NCBI GenBank assembly: GCA_019054805.1
Contig: JAHQIY010000005.1
Location: 1,533,501-1,597,500, forward strand
Source: Brachionus manjavacas
Lineage: Eukaryota > Rotifera > Eurotatoria > Ploima > Brachionidae
Direction of reading: 5' to 3'
Length of the DNA: 64,000 nt
The notes under the pieces: generated by a model
Seen by the model: only the letters and a program-made list of their open reading frames with translations
Databases searched by the model: none
What the model was told of the DNA's origin: nothing
Translations under genes and position numbers: made by a program
Shown here: piece by piece, positions 22,069 through 33,705 of the stretch
How positions within the stretch are numbered: position 1 is the first letter of the stretch
How the letters are laid out: every line of letters begins with the position of its first letter

Positions 22069-22988
22069 TTAGGTTGTTTAATAAGTTTTTTCGTTTTTTT
22101 CTAGACTTTATTTATTTATAAAAACTAAAATAAAATATAATTAGTCACTAAATTATTTCCTTCGCTAGAAATACATATCTCCCATCTTTCTGGCATTATT
22201 TTGATCCCTCGCTCGTAGAAGCTGGCTGGTTTTGAGGTGAAATATTGACTGATGTCTTTTTTGATTTCCTCCAAGTCTGAGTAACTTTTTTCACTGAGGA
22301 AGTGCTGCATGGATCGGAACAGATGGTAATCTGAAGGAGCTAAGTCTGGTGAATAAGCTGGGTGAGATAAGACTTCCCAGCCTAGATTCTCTATCGTGTT
22401 CCGAGTCGTTTTTGCAACATGTGGCCTAGCGTTGTCATGTAAAAGAATCACTTATCGCTCTCCTTTAGCTTTGTGTGGCCGTTTTGTTTCCAAAACGTGA
22501 CTCAAACATATCAATTGTTGTGAATGAAGGTCTGCGGTTATCGTTTGCTTGGGTTGCAGTAGCTCATAATAGATTATACCCTTCTGATTCCACCAAACAC
22601 GCGTCATCAGCTTCGACGGTTCTCCCAACGCGTTCTTTGTCATTGAGGTCGAAATCTCCAGCTTTGAATCGAGCAAACCAATTTTGACAAGTGCGAACAG
22701 TCAGAGCTTCGTCACCATATACCAAACAAATCGATTTGGTAGCCTCTGTCGCATTTTTTCCTTCGTTAAACTTGAATAACATGCAATGGCGGATATGCAT
22801 TTTTTCGTCATACATTTTTATTTAGGTAATTATTTAGAAATTTAAAAAGCAAACATATAATCTTATATATCATTTGAAAGAACAAGAGTTGCTCTTTCAA
22901 ATGATGTACAACATTGCATAAAAAACTTTAATCTTTGATGAGATTTTTTCATTTAAAAATCGACGAAAAAACTTATTAAACAACCTAA
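22069..22988 (-). mobile_element. mariner element, internally deleted (920 bp)
   Basis: The ends are 26-bp inverted repeats beginning TTAGGTTGTTTAATAAG, flanked on both sides by TA (22067-22068 and 22989-22990), the mariner target duplication. Intact mariners are about 1.3 kb, so roughly a third is missing. The transposase within is broken (see next entry). Confidence 0.92.
22125..22815 (-). pseudogene. mariner transposase, deleted and interrupted
   Basis: N-terminal HTH region MHIRHCMLFKFNEGKNATEA and VRTCQNWFARFKAGDFDL leads to GRTVEADDA, then jumps directly to a region like RVWWNQKGIIYYELLQP in another frame. About 100 residues containing the first catalytic Asp are gone. A stop at 22449-22451 precedes [12 protein letters not shown] (second Asp) and [16 protein letters not shown] (third Asp, DD34D class), ending [13 protein letters not shown]. 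It cannot make active transposase. Confidence 0.92.
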
Positions 22989-22990
22989 TA

Positions 22991-23600
22991 CTTTATTTAT
23001 ATTTAGTGCTCTTAAAAAATGAGTCATTTAAAAATTTAAAATTGCATTTTAACACATTTTTCTGTTTTAAATCCCATTATCCTTAACAAACAGACCACTC
23101 TCTTTATCTTAGCAGGACACCACTGTAACTGGCTCCCACCCAGACATGACATCTAATTACGCGTTGTTTTTGGTCTGTCAACAAGAACAGATTTGTTTGA
23201 TAATTGGGATTGGAATTATGTATACTTCGAGTTTGATAACCAAGAGTTCATGTCACACTTTGTCAATTCTAAAAGGTTGTGTTTTTTTTATATAATTAAC
23301 AGATTGTGCTTAAAATGAAAAAAAAACTATTGAAAACTTTGTATATGTAACTAGATTTCAATGCATCCAGCTACCATAGATGTTTTCCTTGTAAGACATC
23401 TCCGCAAGCATGCTTGCCGTAGCTTATTTTTATTAATATTATTACTTTGTCAAATGTTTTGGCAGTCTAGATAAAACACATCAGAGGGTTTCTTTAGTTC
23501 AAAATAAAAGTAATAAAATCATCCAGAAAATCTGTAAGCACTTTCCAAGTAGGTAACTTTTAATTTTGCCTTTGAGGCTTAAATAATATAAATAAAATTA
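22991..23600. other. intergenic, nothing recognised
   Basis: AT-rich sequence without frames or repeats that I can support. 23100-23240 is slightly more GC-rich but shows no coding pattern. Confidence 0.3.
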
Positions 23601-23911
23601 CAGACTTGTTTTTAAGTCACAGTTTTAAGTCTAAGTCAGAAAAATTCAAGACAAAGTTATGACTTGACTTAAATTTTTTTTATTAAGTCAAAGCCAATGT
23701 CTTAAAATTTTTTTTCATTTTTTTAGTGAAGTTTAGTAGAGTCAACTAATTTTCTGATTTTAAAACTAAACTTTTTTTGGATTAAAATAAGAAATCATAT
23801 TTATTTTTTAGTTTAAAAATCAGAAAATTAGTTGACTTGACTAAACTTCACTAAAAAAAAAAATTTAAGTCATTGACTTGACTTAAGAATTTTGACTTAA
23901 AAACAAGTCTG
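23601..23911. mobile_element. fold-back MITE with TA duplication (311 bp)
   Basis: The two arms are inverted copies over most of their length: CAGACTTGTTTTTAAGTCA at the left end, its reverse complement at the right, then shared AAGTCAA words and a long arm segment containing TAGTGAAGTTTAGT and TCAACTAATTTTCTGA. TA flanks both ends (23599-23600, 23912-23913), as for Tc1/mariner-type elements. No ORF. Confidence 0.85.
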
Positions 23912-24310
23912 TAAAATTATTTGAAAGCATCTTGTCTAAATAAAAACTAATAAAAACTTGTTTTTTGAAATTTAATTAACACTTGTCTCCCAAAGTAATT
24001 ACATTTTTAGCATTTAACCCTGCCATCCCATCTAACTGACCTTATCGTGTAATCTATTTGATATATACATATAGAAAATCTTTATATTTTTTCCAACTTA
24101 AAAAATTTAAAGAATAAAGTCAAAGTCGGTGGGTCAGAACGGCAAAGTTACCGGTGGCCGTCCGACCGAAAATTTGAAATAAGAGAATTTTTGAATTATA
24201 AACTTAATCAAAAAAATATTCAATATTTAATTTTTGAAAAAAAAATTAATTTGATTTGATTTAGTTATTAACATTATGCTAGATTTTCATCTATCAACAC
24301 AACTCTTCTA

Positions 24311-24708
24311 CAGTGCTTTTATAAAAAGGTCCAGAATCGGCTAAATTACGTAATTTTCATTATTTCTAGTAAGCTTACGTAATCTAACGTGAATATTAGT
24401 TGGTAAGAACATGTAATTTTACGTAAAATTACGTACGCTTACATTAAAAATGTAACTTTTAGCAAAATTATTCCAAAATGCTTACGACCAAAAAAAAATA
24501 GGTTTTTGGTAAGAAAAATGTATAAATTGACTGTTTTTGCAAAATTTTTAAATAATTTTTTTGTTTTAAACGATACGCAATATTGAGCTTTTTTTTATTT
24601 TTTTCAAAAAATAATTATTCCAAAATTTTGGAAAAACAGTCAATTTTTACTAAAAATAATGTAAAATAACGTAATTTAGCCGATTCTGAACATTTTATAA
24701 AAGTACTG
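24311..24708. mobile_element. MITE with 55-bp inverted repeats and TA duplication (398 bp)
   Basis: The left end CAGTGCTTTTATAAAA...CCAGAATCGGCTAAATTACG is repeated inverted at the right end as CAGTACTTTTATAAAA...TCAGAATCGGCTAAATTACG. Flanking TA at 24309-24310 and 24709-24710. The interior is rich in TTACGT words and has no ORF. Family differs from the MITE at 23601. Confidence 0.85.
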
Positions 24709-25394
24709 TAACTAAAGTATTATATTTTGAAATTTACTTGATTTTTTTTCTGCAAAATGAATGCTCTAAAAAATATCTTAAATCTTTATGTGATAAGAAT
24801 TCAAATATTCAGTTAACTTTTTTTCAATACCTAATTATTTTGATTCTGTATATTTTTAAATTTAATCAGTATTTTTGAATCAAACTAAATCGAATAATTC
24901 GATTGATTTGGTTCTTGTAGTATTCAATGAAAGATTGCTTGTTGTTCAAACAAACAAAATATCTTCTAAATAATAATTTGTTTAAAATTCTAGAGATAAA
25001 TTTAGACTGAAATTAATTATTTTCCCAAAAATTATCCAAATAAAAAGAACAAAAAAATTCAAAATTTGGGTAATTTAATTTTGAAATTTTTTTGAATAGA
25101 ATTTTTATTTCAAACTTCATAAAATCACATAATATGAAATTTATTTTTAAAAACAAAACTTTTTGAAAATAAATTCGCCTTAATTATTTCAATCATATGC
25201 ATAAATAGAACATAAGATAGACAAATTGCGAAAAAGCCTCAACATTTTTGGTCCCTTGAAATAATTAAAAAAGAGTTTTTTTTCTTTAAAAAACAAACTA
25301 AACAATTTCATGTGATTAAAATTTATATAATTTTTAAAAACATAAATTATCTGGATTTTTGCCTAAACTTTGGTGCTGCTTTTTAAGGCAATTA
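24709..25394. other. upstream region of PLEKHM2
   Basis: Very AT-rich. No regulatory motif that I can name. The PLEKHM2 frame stays open for 12 codons upstream of the chosen ATG and is preceded by TTTTTAAG, so an upstream coding exon cannot be excluded. Confidence 0.3.
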
Positions 25395-28300
25395 ATGCAA
25401 GCCAGTCTACATGGAAAATCGCACCGTGCGGCCTCTTTCACTGACTCTAAAATGATAAGTCAAGAAGTAAAACCAATGCGCTCGAGTTCGATCAACCTCT
25501 CTTCAAACTTGCCAGTTTTCAATGCACCTCAGTCTTTCGTGTCCATATCAAATAAAATATTCAACGATTTGTCCCAAGCCATTCAATTAGTGCAAAAGTC
25601 ATTTTTGGAAAAAAACAGCCAAGACAAAAAAATGACCAACAGCGACTACCAAGTTCATGAGCTCTGTCAGCAGTTCGATTACGTATTTCTCCTGGGCTTA
25701 CGAAATCGAGATGAAGGCTACTGGAAAGTTGTCCTCGAATTTACGCACAAAGACGTGTTAAAGGAGCTTAAAAAATTACTAAACGTCAACACTAACATTG
25801 GCCGAGGACGAGCCTGGATCTATCATGCGCTCAATGAAAACCTAATGGAAAGTTACCTGAGATGTTTTTCGGATAATAAAAAGCTTGTTTCAAAATTTTA
25901 TTCACCCGGTGTTTCTCTTGTTTCGGATGAACAGGTAATCCGTATAATTTAATAAAAAAAATTTTTTTTTCCAATTCCAATAAATTTAAGTCTCTGTCTG
26001 TTTTGGTCACTTTAGTGTCAGGCCTAGAAAATGTTGAATTTAAGTTGTTCAGTGATGTGCCATATTTGGACCATTCTTGCTGGCCATCTCACCTAAAGCT
26101 TAAAAGACAAGTCATTGACCAAATTTTGAATTCGCCTACGCACACACTCACGCAGAAAATGGTCGATTTGAACAAGTCCTTGATGGAGGCGTCCATTAAT
26201 CTGAGTCAATCGCCTCCAAAGGAGAAAACCAAGCACCGTCCGGCCAACAATGTGTCTATTTGTGAGGATAACTCAGATAGAGTTATTGTCAAGCCAAAGG
26301 TAAAAATAAGAAAAAAGCCCAGAAAACAAGTGTCCATGGATGCTTTGTCCAATGACGAAATTTCGTCCAGTGAACAAATTGACAGCGAAATAGACAAATT
26401 GAGGAAAGAAAATAGCAAAATACTAGAAAAACAAACAAGCGAAAAAGTGATTTCAAAATCTTATGTGCCAAATGACTTAGCTGCCAGATCACTTACGGCC
26501 AGCAGTCAATTCGACTCTAAAATTGAACACATAGAAACATATTCGAAAATAATCGAAAATGCGACCATGAACATGGACGCTTTTGTCAAGGACATGAGCG
26601 ATGTGTACCAAAACTATGAAAAATTCTACCAAAGCAACGAGGTTGATCAAGATCTGTCAACCGAAGCAGAAAACGAGAACAAAATTAACAGCGTTTATGA
26701 CGATTCGGTCAATAAATCTATCGACTTGGTCGAATCAAACGATTCAAGTGAAAAAGATAAGGATAATAGGAACGTTTTGTTTTTTTCTTCTTCATTATCT
26801 TCACTGCACACCAACAACACCAACTTGGATGAAACTAGAAGCAACTCAAAAGATGACAAGGATCACTATTCGGTAGACTCGAAAGCTGAGAACGAGAACA
26901 ATTATCTTGATGACACAAATTGTATGGAAGATCTAAGACAAGATATCAGGTTAGAATTTTGGATGAAAATTCAGAACAAAATTTTAAATTTTTTTTAAGA
27001 GTTGACAACAATACCAAACTTTTACTTTCGCTGGAAATTTTGCAAAATGGTTCAAACGAAGATATTCTAAAACTCTATCAGTGTACTCGTGGCCACAGCC
27101 AAGGCGAAATAGAATCTATTTTTCTTTTGATCACCACATATGGTTTGTATATTTTGAAAAGCCAGCAGTCTAACGAACTTCAAAGTGAGATTAATGTACA
27201 AAACGCGATTAAATATGAAAAGGAATTGTTTATGAGCCATGACCAGATTGATTACATAGAAGTTTCTTTAGGTGATCAATCTGTTCACTTTGTTTGTTTT
27301 AATAAGCGATCAAATTTTTGGATAACCACTGCATCACGCATTTTGACCAAGTAATAATTAAAAAAAAAAAATTTTCTATTTTTTATTTTTTGCATTAGTA
27401 ATTTGTTGGAAAATTTACAAACATCTCGAATTCAAAATAAATTTTTAAAATTCACCAAAGTTCCTGTTTTTCACGAAGCAACCCAACAAAAATTGGCTTT
27501 AAAAAAATTCCTATCTAGTGAAGAAAATGTACAAGTAATTGATTTAAAAAAAGACACGAATTTTTGCTTAATCCTAAATTATAAAAAATTTCTCTTTATA
27601 ATTTTAAAAGACTTATTCTAAGATTAATAAGTTGTTAAATTTTAAATAGATTTTATTTTTACAAAGAATTGAGTTTGCCTTCAGAACCCTTGTAATTTTT
27701 TCAATTTTAATTCTATTAATTTTTATTTAAATTTATTCTCATATTTTTTTTGAAAAAATATTTAACTGTAACAAAAAATTAAAAGTAATTATATTTCAAA
27801 TTTTAACATGCTTAAAGATTTAGTTTTAATGAAACAACGTAATTTCAAAATTTCAAAAAAGTTAAATAGAAAAAAAAACTTGCTTCATATTCGTGATCCA
27901 TATTTTTGGAATTGTTTTATTAAATAAATTATTATTAGAAAAAAGAAAATTTTCTGTTAAATTTGAGATAATCTTTAAAAATTAGAGATAATTTTAATTT
28001 AGTTGAATTAAGCAAAAAATTTTTAATGCTTCTAAGATTCGATTTAAATTTGCTTTTACTTTAGCCACAGGATATAGAGATAAATGGATATTCATTAGTA
28101 TTTTGGGAGGACCAAGCATCAGCTATTAACCAAATCATACACAAAGAAGGAGTGTTAAATTATTTTTTAAAATCAAAAAACTCGAGCTTATCAACAGCAG
28201 AATGGAAAAAAGCATATTTTGTTTTAAAGTAAGAATAATCACTTAATTGAATTTTTAATTTACTTTTCAAAATTCGTCATTGTTTCAATAAAAAAATATG

Positions 28301-30223
28301 ACTTTAAAAAGTTAAAAGCTATTGAATAGGAGCAATGTTCAGAGTGATAATAAATTTTTTTCTCAAGGTTCTTAAGATAAAGTTAAAATTGCTCAAGCTG
28401 AAAACAAAATTGTTGAATTTAAATTTATTCTGTGAAAAACTCGGCATACTAATTTATTTATTCTATTTATTAATAAAAATACTTTTTATTTCGAATAACA
28501 TTTTGGCTATTCAATGATTAATTTTGGACAATACTTGAAACATTACTTGAAATTCTTAGTGGCATCATTTAATTTTGTAAAAAATTACTAACAATCTGAT
28601 AAACAAACAATGTTAAAAAGAATACGAGTTATTGCAGCGATTGATAAAAAAGTTAGACTTAAGACGTAATACTTTTTTAAGGTATTGGAGACTTTCTGCG
28701 GTTTCCTTTAAAGAAATAATTAAAAATTGTCGAAACATAATGAACTTTTTTTTAAGTCAAAAGCTTAACTCAAATACCGCCGCGACCATATGAATTTTAG
28801 ACCAACCGGAAAAATAATAAAAATATAAAAATTAAATAAATTTAAAGCTTAAAATTTAATAAATTTTAAAATTAATTTTTAGGCCTAAAATCAAAACTTT
28901 TTTTTTTTACTTTTTTTTATTTTGTCCCTTCGCCTTTTTCAAAATCAGAATCAAAAATAAATAATTTTTGATTATAAGCTGAATCAGAAACAATAATTAT
29001 AAGTCTAAAAACATTATTAACATGTCACAGTATTCAGCTTGAAAGATCTTTCCAAGCCTTCTTCATCACGTAGCTTAGCATAGTCCCAAAGATCGCTTTA
29101 TCACTTCATTTCAAAAATAATTCAAATCATTTTATTTTTAATCTAAAGAATGTTAAATGATTTACCATGTTTATTTTTTTCATTTAAAAAATATATGCTG
29201 ATACAAATTGTATACTAGCCTCAGTATCTTTGTCTCAATTATAATTAATTTTAATTTTTCGAATTTAATAGTATCTATTTGAATTATTTTATTTTAGAAA
29301 TGATGTTTTGACCAAATATAAAAATCAAGGTGATAAACGTCCACTTCAAGTGATAAAACTAGAGTATAATATTTCCTCTAATTTTCTTATTTTTTTATAA
29401 TATTTATTGGTATATGGTTTTAGTGGTGAAGAATTTTCTGGGTGCCGTAAATGCAACAAAATGTCACGATCCCATACCATAGAACTTATATTTGCAAATT
29501 CACATTTGTATCTTTCCACCAAAAATGAGGAAGAAGCAAGCGATTGGATTCAGTGCTTTTGCAAGATCATTTCTCTCGGAGTAAGCTTATTTTGATTAAT
29601 TATTTAACAAGCTTTACTAACAAACTAACTTCTTGAAAAAACTCACAAGGATGAAATAAAGGTAAGACTAAAAAAATCAAGCTTTTAATCAGTCAATATT
29701 ACAATTTTAAAATTTTCGAATAAAATTTCAATTCAAAATAAAAAATAAAACTTTTCATCTAGAATTATCAGTCAACAGATGTTCCGACTTTGTCTTGTCT
29801 TCCATGTTGTGCTGTTACTACTGGTAAAAAATTATATTTTTGTCACGAGGATTTGGTAACTGGATTCTATCGTTTGCTTGAAACAATTAAACTTGAGGAA
29901 ATAAATCGAGTCTCATTCGATAACGACAATCCATTCTATTGTATTTTGGTAAGAGTTTATTTAATTAACTTTTCCAAATGTCAGCTAATTCACAGATTTA
30001 GCATGATGATATGGACTCGTCAAAAATAAGATACTGGTTCGTTTATTTTATTGACCGAAATGAGCGAAATGAGTTTGTAACATACTTGAAGAAGGCATGG
30101 GAAGAAGTTTTCCAAGTTCAATTGACAGTAGAAAAATTGAAAAATATTGAAATGAGAAAAAGATGCATAAAAGGAGTTAAAATGATACAAAAATCACTTG
30201 AAAACTCTACCGATTTAAATTAA
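25395..30223 (+). CDS. PLEKHM2: PLEKHM2/SKIP-like RUN and PH domain protein
   Basis: In animals PLEKHM2 is an Arl8 effector that links lysosomes to kinesin-1. Ten exons: 25395-25934, 25991-26949, 27000-27350, 27399-27534, 28065-28228, 29298-29363, 29424-29580, 29650-29661, 29772-29948, 30002-30223; all phases agree; 927 residues (human about 1019). RUN domain about 50-200 (LCQQFDYVFLLGLRN, EFTHKDVLKEL, NIGRGRAWIYHALNENLMES, LVSGLENVEF..DVPYLD). A low-complexity acidic/Ser middle (about 215-500) with basic patch KVKIRKKPRKQ follows. PH domain about 675-790 (GVLNYFLKSKN...EWKKAYFVLK, EEEASDWIQCFCKII), then the PLEKHM2-specific tail to KKAWEEVFQVQLTVEKL. One exon is only 12 nt. Start chosen at the first in-frame ATG; 25452 is an alternative. 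Confidence 0.92.
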
Positions 30224-30599
30224 AGATTTTTTGTGTGATAAAATATTAAAGCTTGTTTGTTAAAACAAAAATTGTTCATTATTTTTCGAAATATCCATTT
30301 ATTTATTTTTATTAATTTCGAATAATTTCAAATAATTAAATAATATTATTTTTGTAAAATTTTAATTGAGAATTTTTTCATGAAATAAATACAATCGTTT
30401 AAATACTCTTTTTTTATTTTAAACTTTTCATAAGTAAACAAATTAAACCATTCTTAAGCAATTCAATTATTAATATTTAATAATTGAAAATCTATTGATT
30501 TATTTATCAATTATTTTTTCAATTAAATTTTTTCTTACACAGAGCTGCTATGATACGACAACATAACTTTTTTAAAGTCAAATATCGTAATATAAAAAC
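30224..30599. other. PLEKHM2 3' flank
   Basis: AT-rich; several AATAAA-like words (for example near 30385) could serve for polyadenylation. No gene. Confidence 0.3.
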
Positions 30600-30745
30600 C
30601 CTATTTAAAGTAAACATTCGCCTAACAAACGTTGAGGGATGTGTGAATCTGACAAGAAAAGCCTGAACACATTCCACACTGGAAGCCTGCGGAGGATCCT
30701 CGAGATACACTGGCCTGAAACATTGTCAAATTCTGACTTGTGGAA
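30600..30745 (+). pseudogene. short LINE ORF2 fragment (RTE-like family)
   Basis: The block CACACTGGAAGCCTGCGGAG and its surroundings match 51264-51370 closely. There it encodes CEFDRKSLNTFHIGSLRRILGKHWPKT near the end of an ORF2. Here only about 120 bp remain, with stops, so this is a second copy of the same LINE family. Confidence 0.75.
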
Positions 30746-31540
30746 ATCAAAAGTAATGACCCTATGTTCCACAAGGAGCGAATAAGGAAAAAAAAAAGAA
30801 AAAAAGTAAACATTGATATTGATGGTAGATTTAGGATAATTTTTTTGAAACTTGGAGAAATTAAAAAAAATTTTTTGGGAATTTTTAAGAATTTCATATT
30901 ATTGAAAAAAAGATTAAGAATATGTGCTTCAATAATAACTTCACTGACTTTTTTGACAAGAATTTAGATTTTTTTAATAATGTTTTTAAAATTATTGGTA
31001 AAAATAATAAAAAAATTAAAATATGGGATCAGAAACTGATAACTATTTTAAATATCAATTTATGTTTGTATAATTGAAATGAATTTAAAATTTTATTTTT
31101 CACCAAATTTATCAAAAAAACTTTGAATTTACCATCATTATAAATATTCTAAGTTAGATGCAGTTTTTATTGTACCATATTTAAGATCAAAAAATTAAAT
31201 TCATCGTATCGTAGTACCACTGTATTTTTTTAGCTAAAAAAGATTAAAACCATAATTGTTAAATCTGAAAAATCTCTGATAAACTGCACATATTCTTCAT
31301 CGGAGATTAATTAAGTTAATTTTACTTTAATTTTCTTTTTCATATTATTAACTATCAATGATAATATTCTTTTTTTACATAAAACTGATTTAATTGAGTT
31401 ATTTATTAAATAATTTCTGATGTTAAAATTTTTTTAAAATTCTAAATTTTCGTAAATGAAAATTAAATAATTTGGAAATTTTTTATTATTGATCATGACA
31501 AGTCTTAAAGTTAATATTTTTTAAGAATCAAGTGAAAATT
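30746..31540. other. intergenic, nothing recognised
   Basis: AT-rich; the frame at 30740-30967 is Lys/Phe-rich and not credible. Confidence 0.3.
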
Positions 31541-31889
31541 TTACAATTCTCCTCTTGCATATTTAAATAAATTAACGCATGTTACTCCAAAAGAGGCAAC
31601 GGTACCAGCGAATACTACGGTTACCAAAAATTTATCGGCAGTAGTTTTCCACCAAATTGGAATACCATCTTCAGTCTACAAAAAATGGAAAACTTAACCA
31701 AAAATTGTTTTATTCTTTATTTATAATACTTACAGCGTACATCTTTTGCAAATTTTGCTGTTTTTTCACATTTTTTTCAACCCAACGTTGAGCCATAGTT
31801 TTGTCGGCCTCGTACACAAAAGTACTTTTGCTTCGGCCTGTTACTTGACGGAAACGATTGAACAAAATTGAACCTCTTGAAGCAGACAT
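31541..31889 (-). CDS. COX7A: cytochrome c oxidase subunit 7A-like
   Basis: Two exons, 31734-31889 and 31541-31675, joined in phase 0 over a 58-bp intron; 96 residues. N-terminus rich in Arg and Ser (SASRGSILFNRFRQVTGRS), consistent with mitochondrial import. Then KNVKKQQNLQKMYATEDGIPIWWKTTADKF, which corresponds to the K..ELQK.FQ..DG.P....G..D motif of subunit 7A. One membrane helix at about 66-88 (FLVTVVFAGTVASFGVTCVNLF) and a short basic end. Subunit 7A is a small accessory subunit of respiratory complex IV in the inner membrane. The match is by motif order only. Confidence 0.82.
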
Positions 31890-32499
31890 GTTTAGTTTAA
31901 TTTTATTTTAGGTCTAAAAAAATATGATTTAAATCGTTATTGTAAGCGTCGTTTATTAGAAGATATAGCATTTGCTGATACTTTATGTATATAAAGCTAT
32001 GTTAAAAATAAAAAAAAGAATTCATATACTACTTTTTATTTTGGAGTTAGAAAATTAATAATTTAAAAATATGGCTAAATTATGAACAATTTTCAAAATT
32101 GATTTAACATTAATTTTGCTCTGTTTAGTTTCTAAAGATAAATTTTTGCTGTAATTTTTTTTAGCTAAGATTCCAATAAATTTTTCTGCTTTTTGGAGTT
32201 TAATTTAAATTTTCGGTTTAAAAAACACCTTTAGATTTTATTTTTAGGTTACAATAATAAGCATACATTAGTTAAAAATGATATGTGAAATTTAGCTTAG
32301 CTTTTTGGTGAACTAAAATATCGAATATTTATCTTTTAAAAAAAAAATAAAAACAACGAGATAAAATAAAACGGTTCAAAAAATTTAGAATTTTTTTTTC
32401 TAATTTTTTAAATGATTACCTTTAGCTTTACATATTACAAAACTCTCACCAATTCGTTCAGAATTTAAGCCACATATAATAAATAACTATTTTTGAGAT
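31890..32499. other. intergenic upstream of COX7A
   Basis: AT-rich; no frames or repeats that I can support. Confidence 0.3.
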
Positions 32500-33370
32500 G
32501 TTTAATTGAAGTTATTTTGGTGTTGACCAATTTGGAATCCATAAGTGACCATAAATTTTCAATTGGATAAAGATGAGGCGCAACATGGTAGAATCTATTT
32601 CTCAAGCTCATCAAATCATTATGCTGGTGCGCTATCTTGAAAAATCCATAGATTTTCTTAATTTAAATAGACTGTTTTCCATTATTTCGATGTGCCAAGA
32701 ATAAATTTTTCATGCTTTTTAAAAATTATACATCCTATCTACATACTGGCCCTTCCTCATTTTATAACATTGGTAAACAAAATTTAGGTTGATATATCTT
32801 ATTTTTAAAACCTTTATACTATTGTTCTCCGTTTAAAAACCTTAAAATCGCATTAATCACTAAAGATTATCGTAACTAATTCAATTGACCAATTTAACAT
32901 TTGATACACCACTTATATTTTTATAGAAAGAAGAGGCTTCCTTGTGACCATATGACATTGTTTACCTTTACCTTTAAGAAATCTCATTGCGGTTTATTTA
33001 CTAACAATGAAAATGATTAGGAAATCTCCAAAGAAAAATGTACATCTCAAAACAATGAAAAGACACTATTTCAAGAATTTCCGTCAGTATAAGCAGCATT
33101 CGAATGGTTCTTTGACCAAAAATATATTCAAGGCTGAAACAAGTCAGAAAAGTGGCTGGATTTAAGCAAAATATGCGAAATTGAGAGGCGAACAATGTGC
33201 TGCAAAAGTTTGTTTGTAATTCAATGCTAACTTTTTTATAATGATGCTAAGGATGTTCAATTTGCAGTTTGTAAGATACCAGGACATCCATCTTCAAGCA
33301 AAAGAAATTCGAGTGCAACTGGCAAGCAATATTCCTTTGAGAAAATATCAGAATTTAAATAAAAATCATC
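32500..33370 (-). pseudogene. Tc1-like transposase, heavily decayed
   Basis: Read on the minus strand in three interrupted frames. An N-terminal part near 33300 (DGCPGILQTAN, where GRPRKL is usual) is followed at about 32950 by VTRKPLLS, then SD-stop-CDFKVFKRR (first catalytic Asp, usual SDE.DF..F), CLPML..EEGPVC, QDSAPA (second Asp) and finally HLYPIENLWSLMDSKL (catalytic Glu of DD34E). Many stops and frameshifts. Terminal repeats were not located, so element borders are uncertain. Confidence 0.85.
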
Positions 33371-33705
33371 TATTGCAATAGATCTCAAAACAATTTAATA
33401 ATCTAAAACACACAATGAACTTATTTTAATCACTAACTTTCGGAAAATTATTGATACAAACAGCAGGATTTTCTATATTTTAAAATATTAATTGAAATTG
33501 AAATTTTTTATTATTTTACAACAATTAATGAACAAAAAAATTATAGCAACCTTTTTGATAAAATTATAAATAAAGTTTGAAAAAAAGTGAAGTAGAATTT
33601 TATATGCACTCTAATCAAGTAAATGAAGTAATTAAATTATTTTTCATTTAAATCAAACAAATGATAAAATAAATAAAAAACAAAAATGTAACAACAATTT
33701 AAGCA

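Noticed and set aside
33001-33195. 64-codon minus-strand hydrophobic frame
   Set aside because: Out of frame with the decayed Tc1 transposase that covers the same bases; a chance frame.
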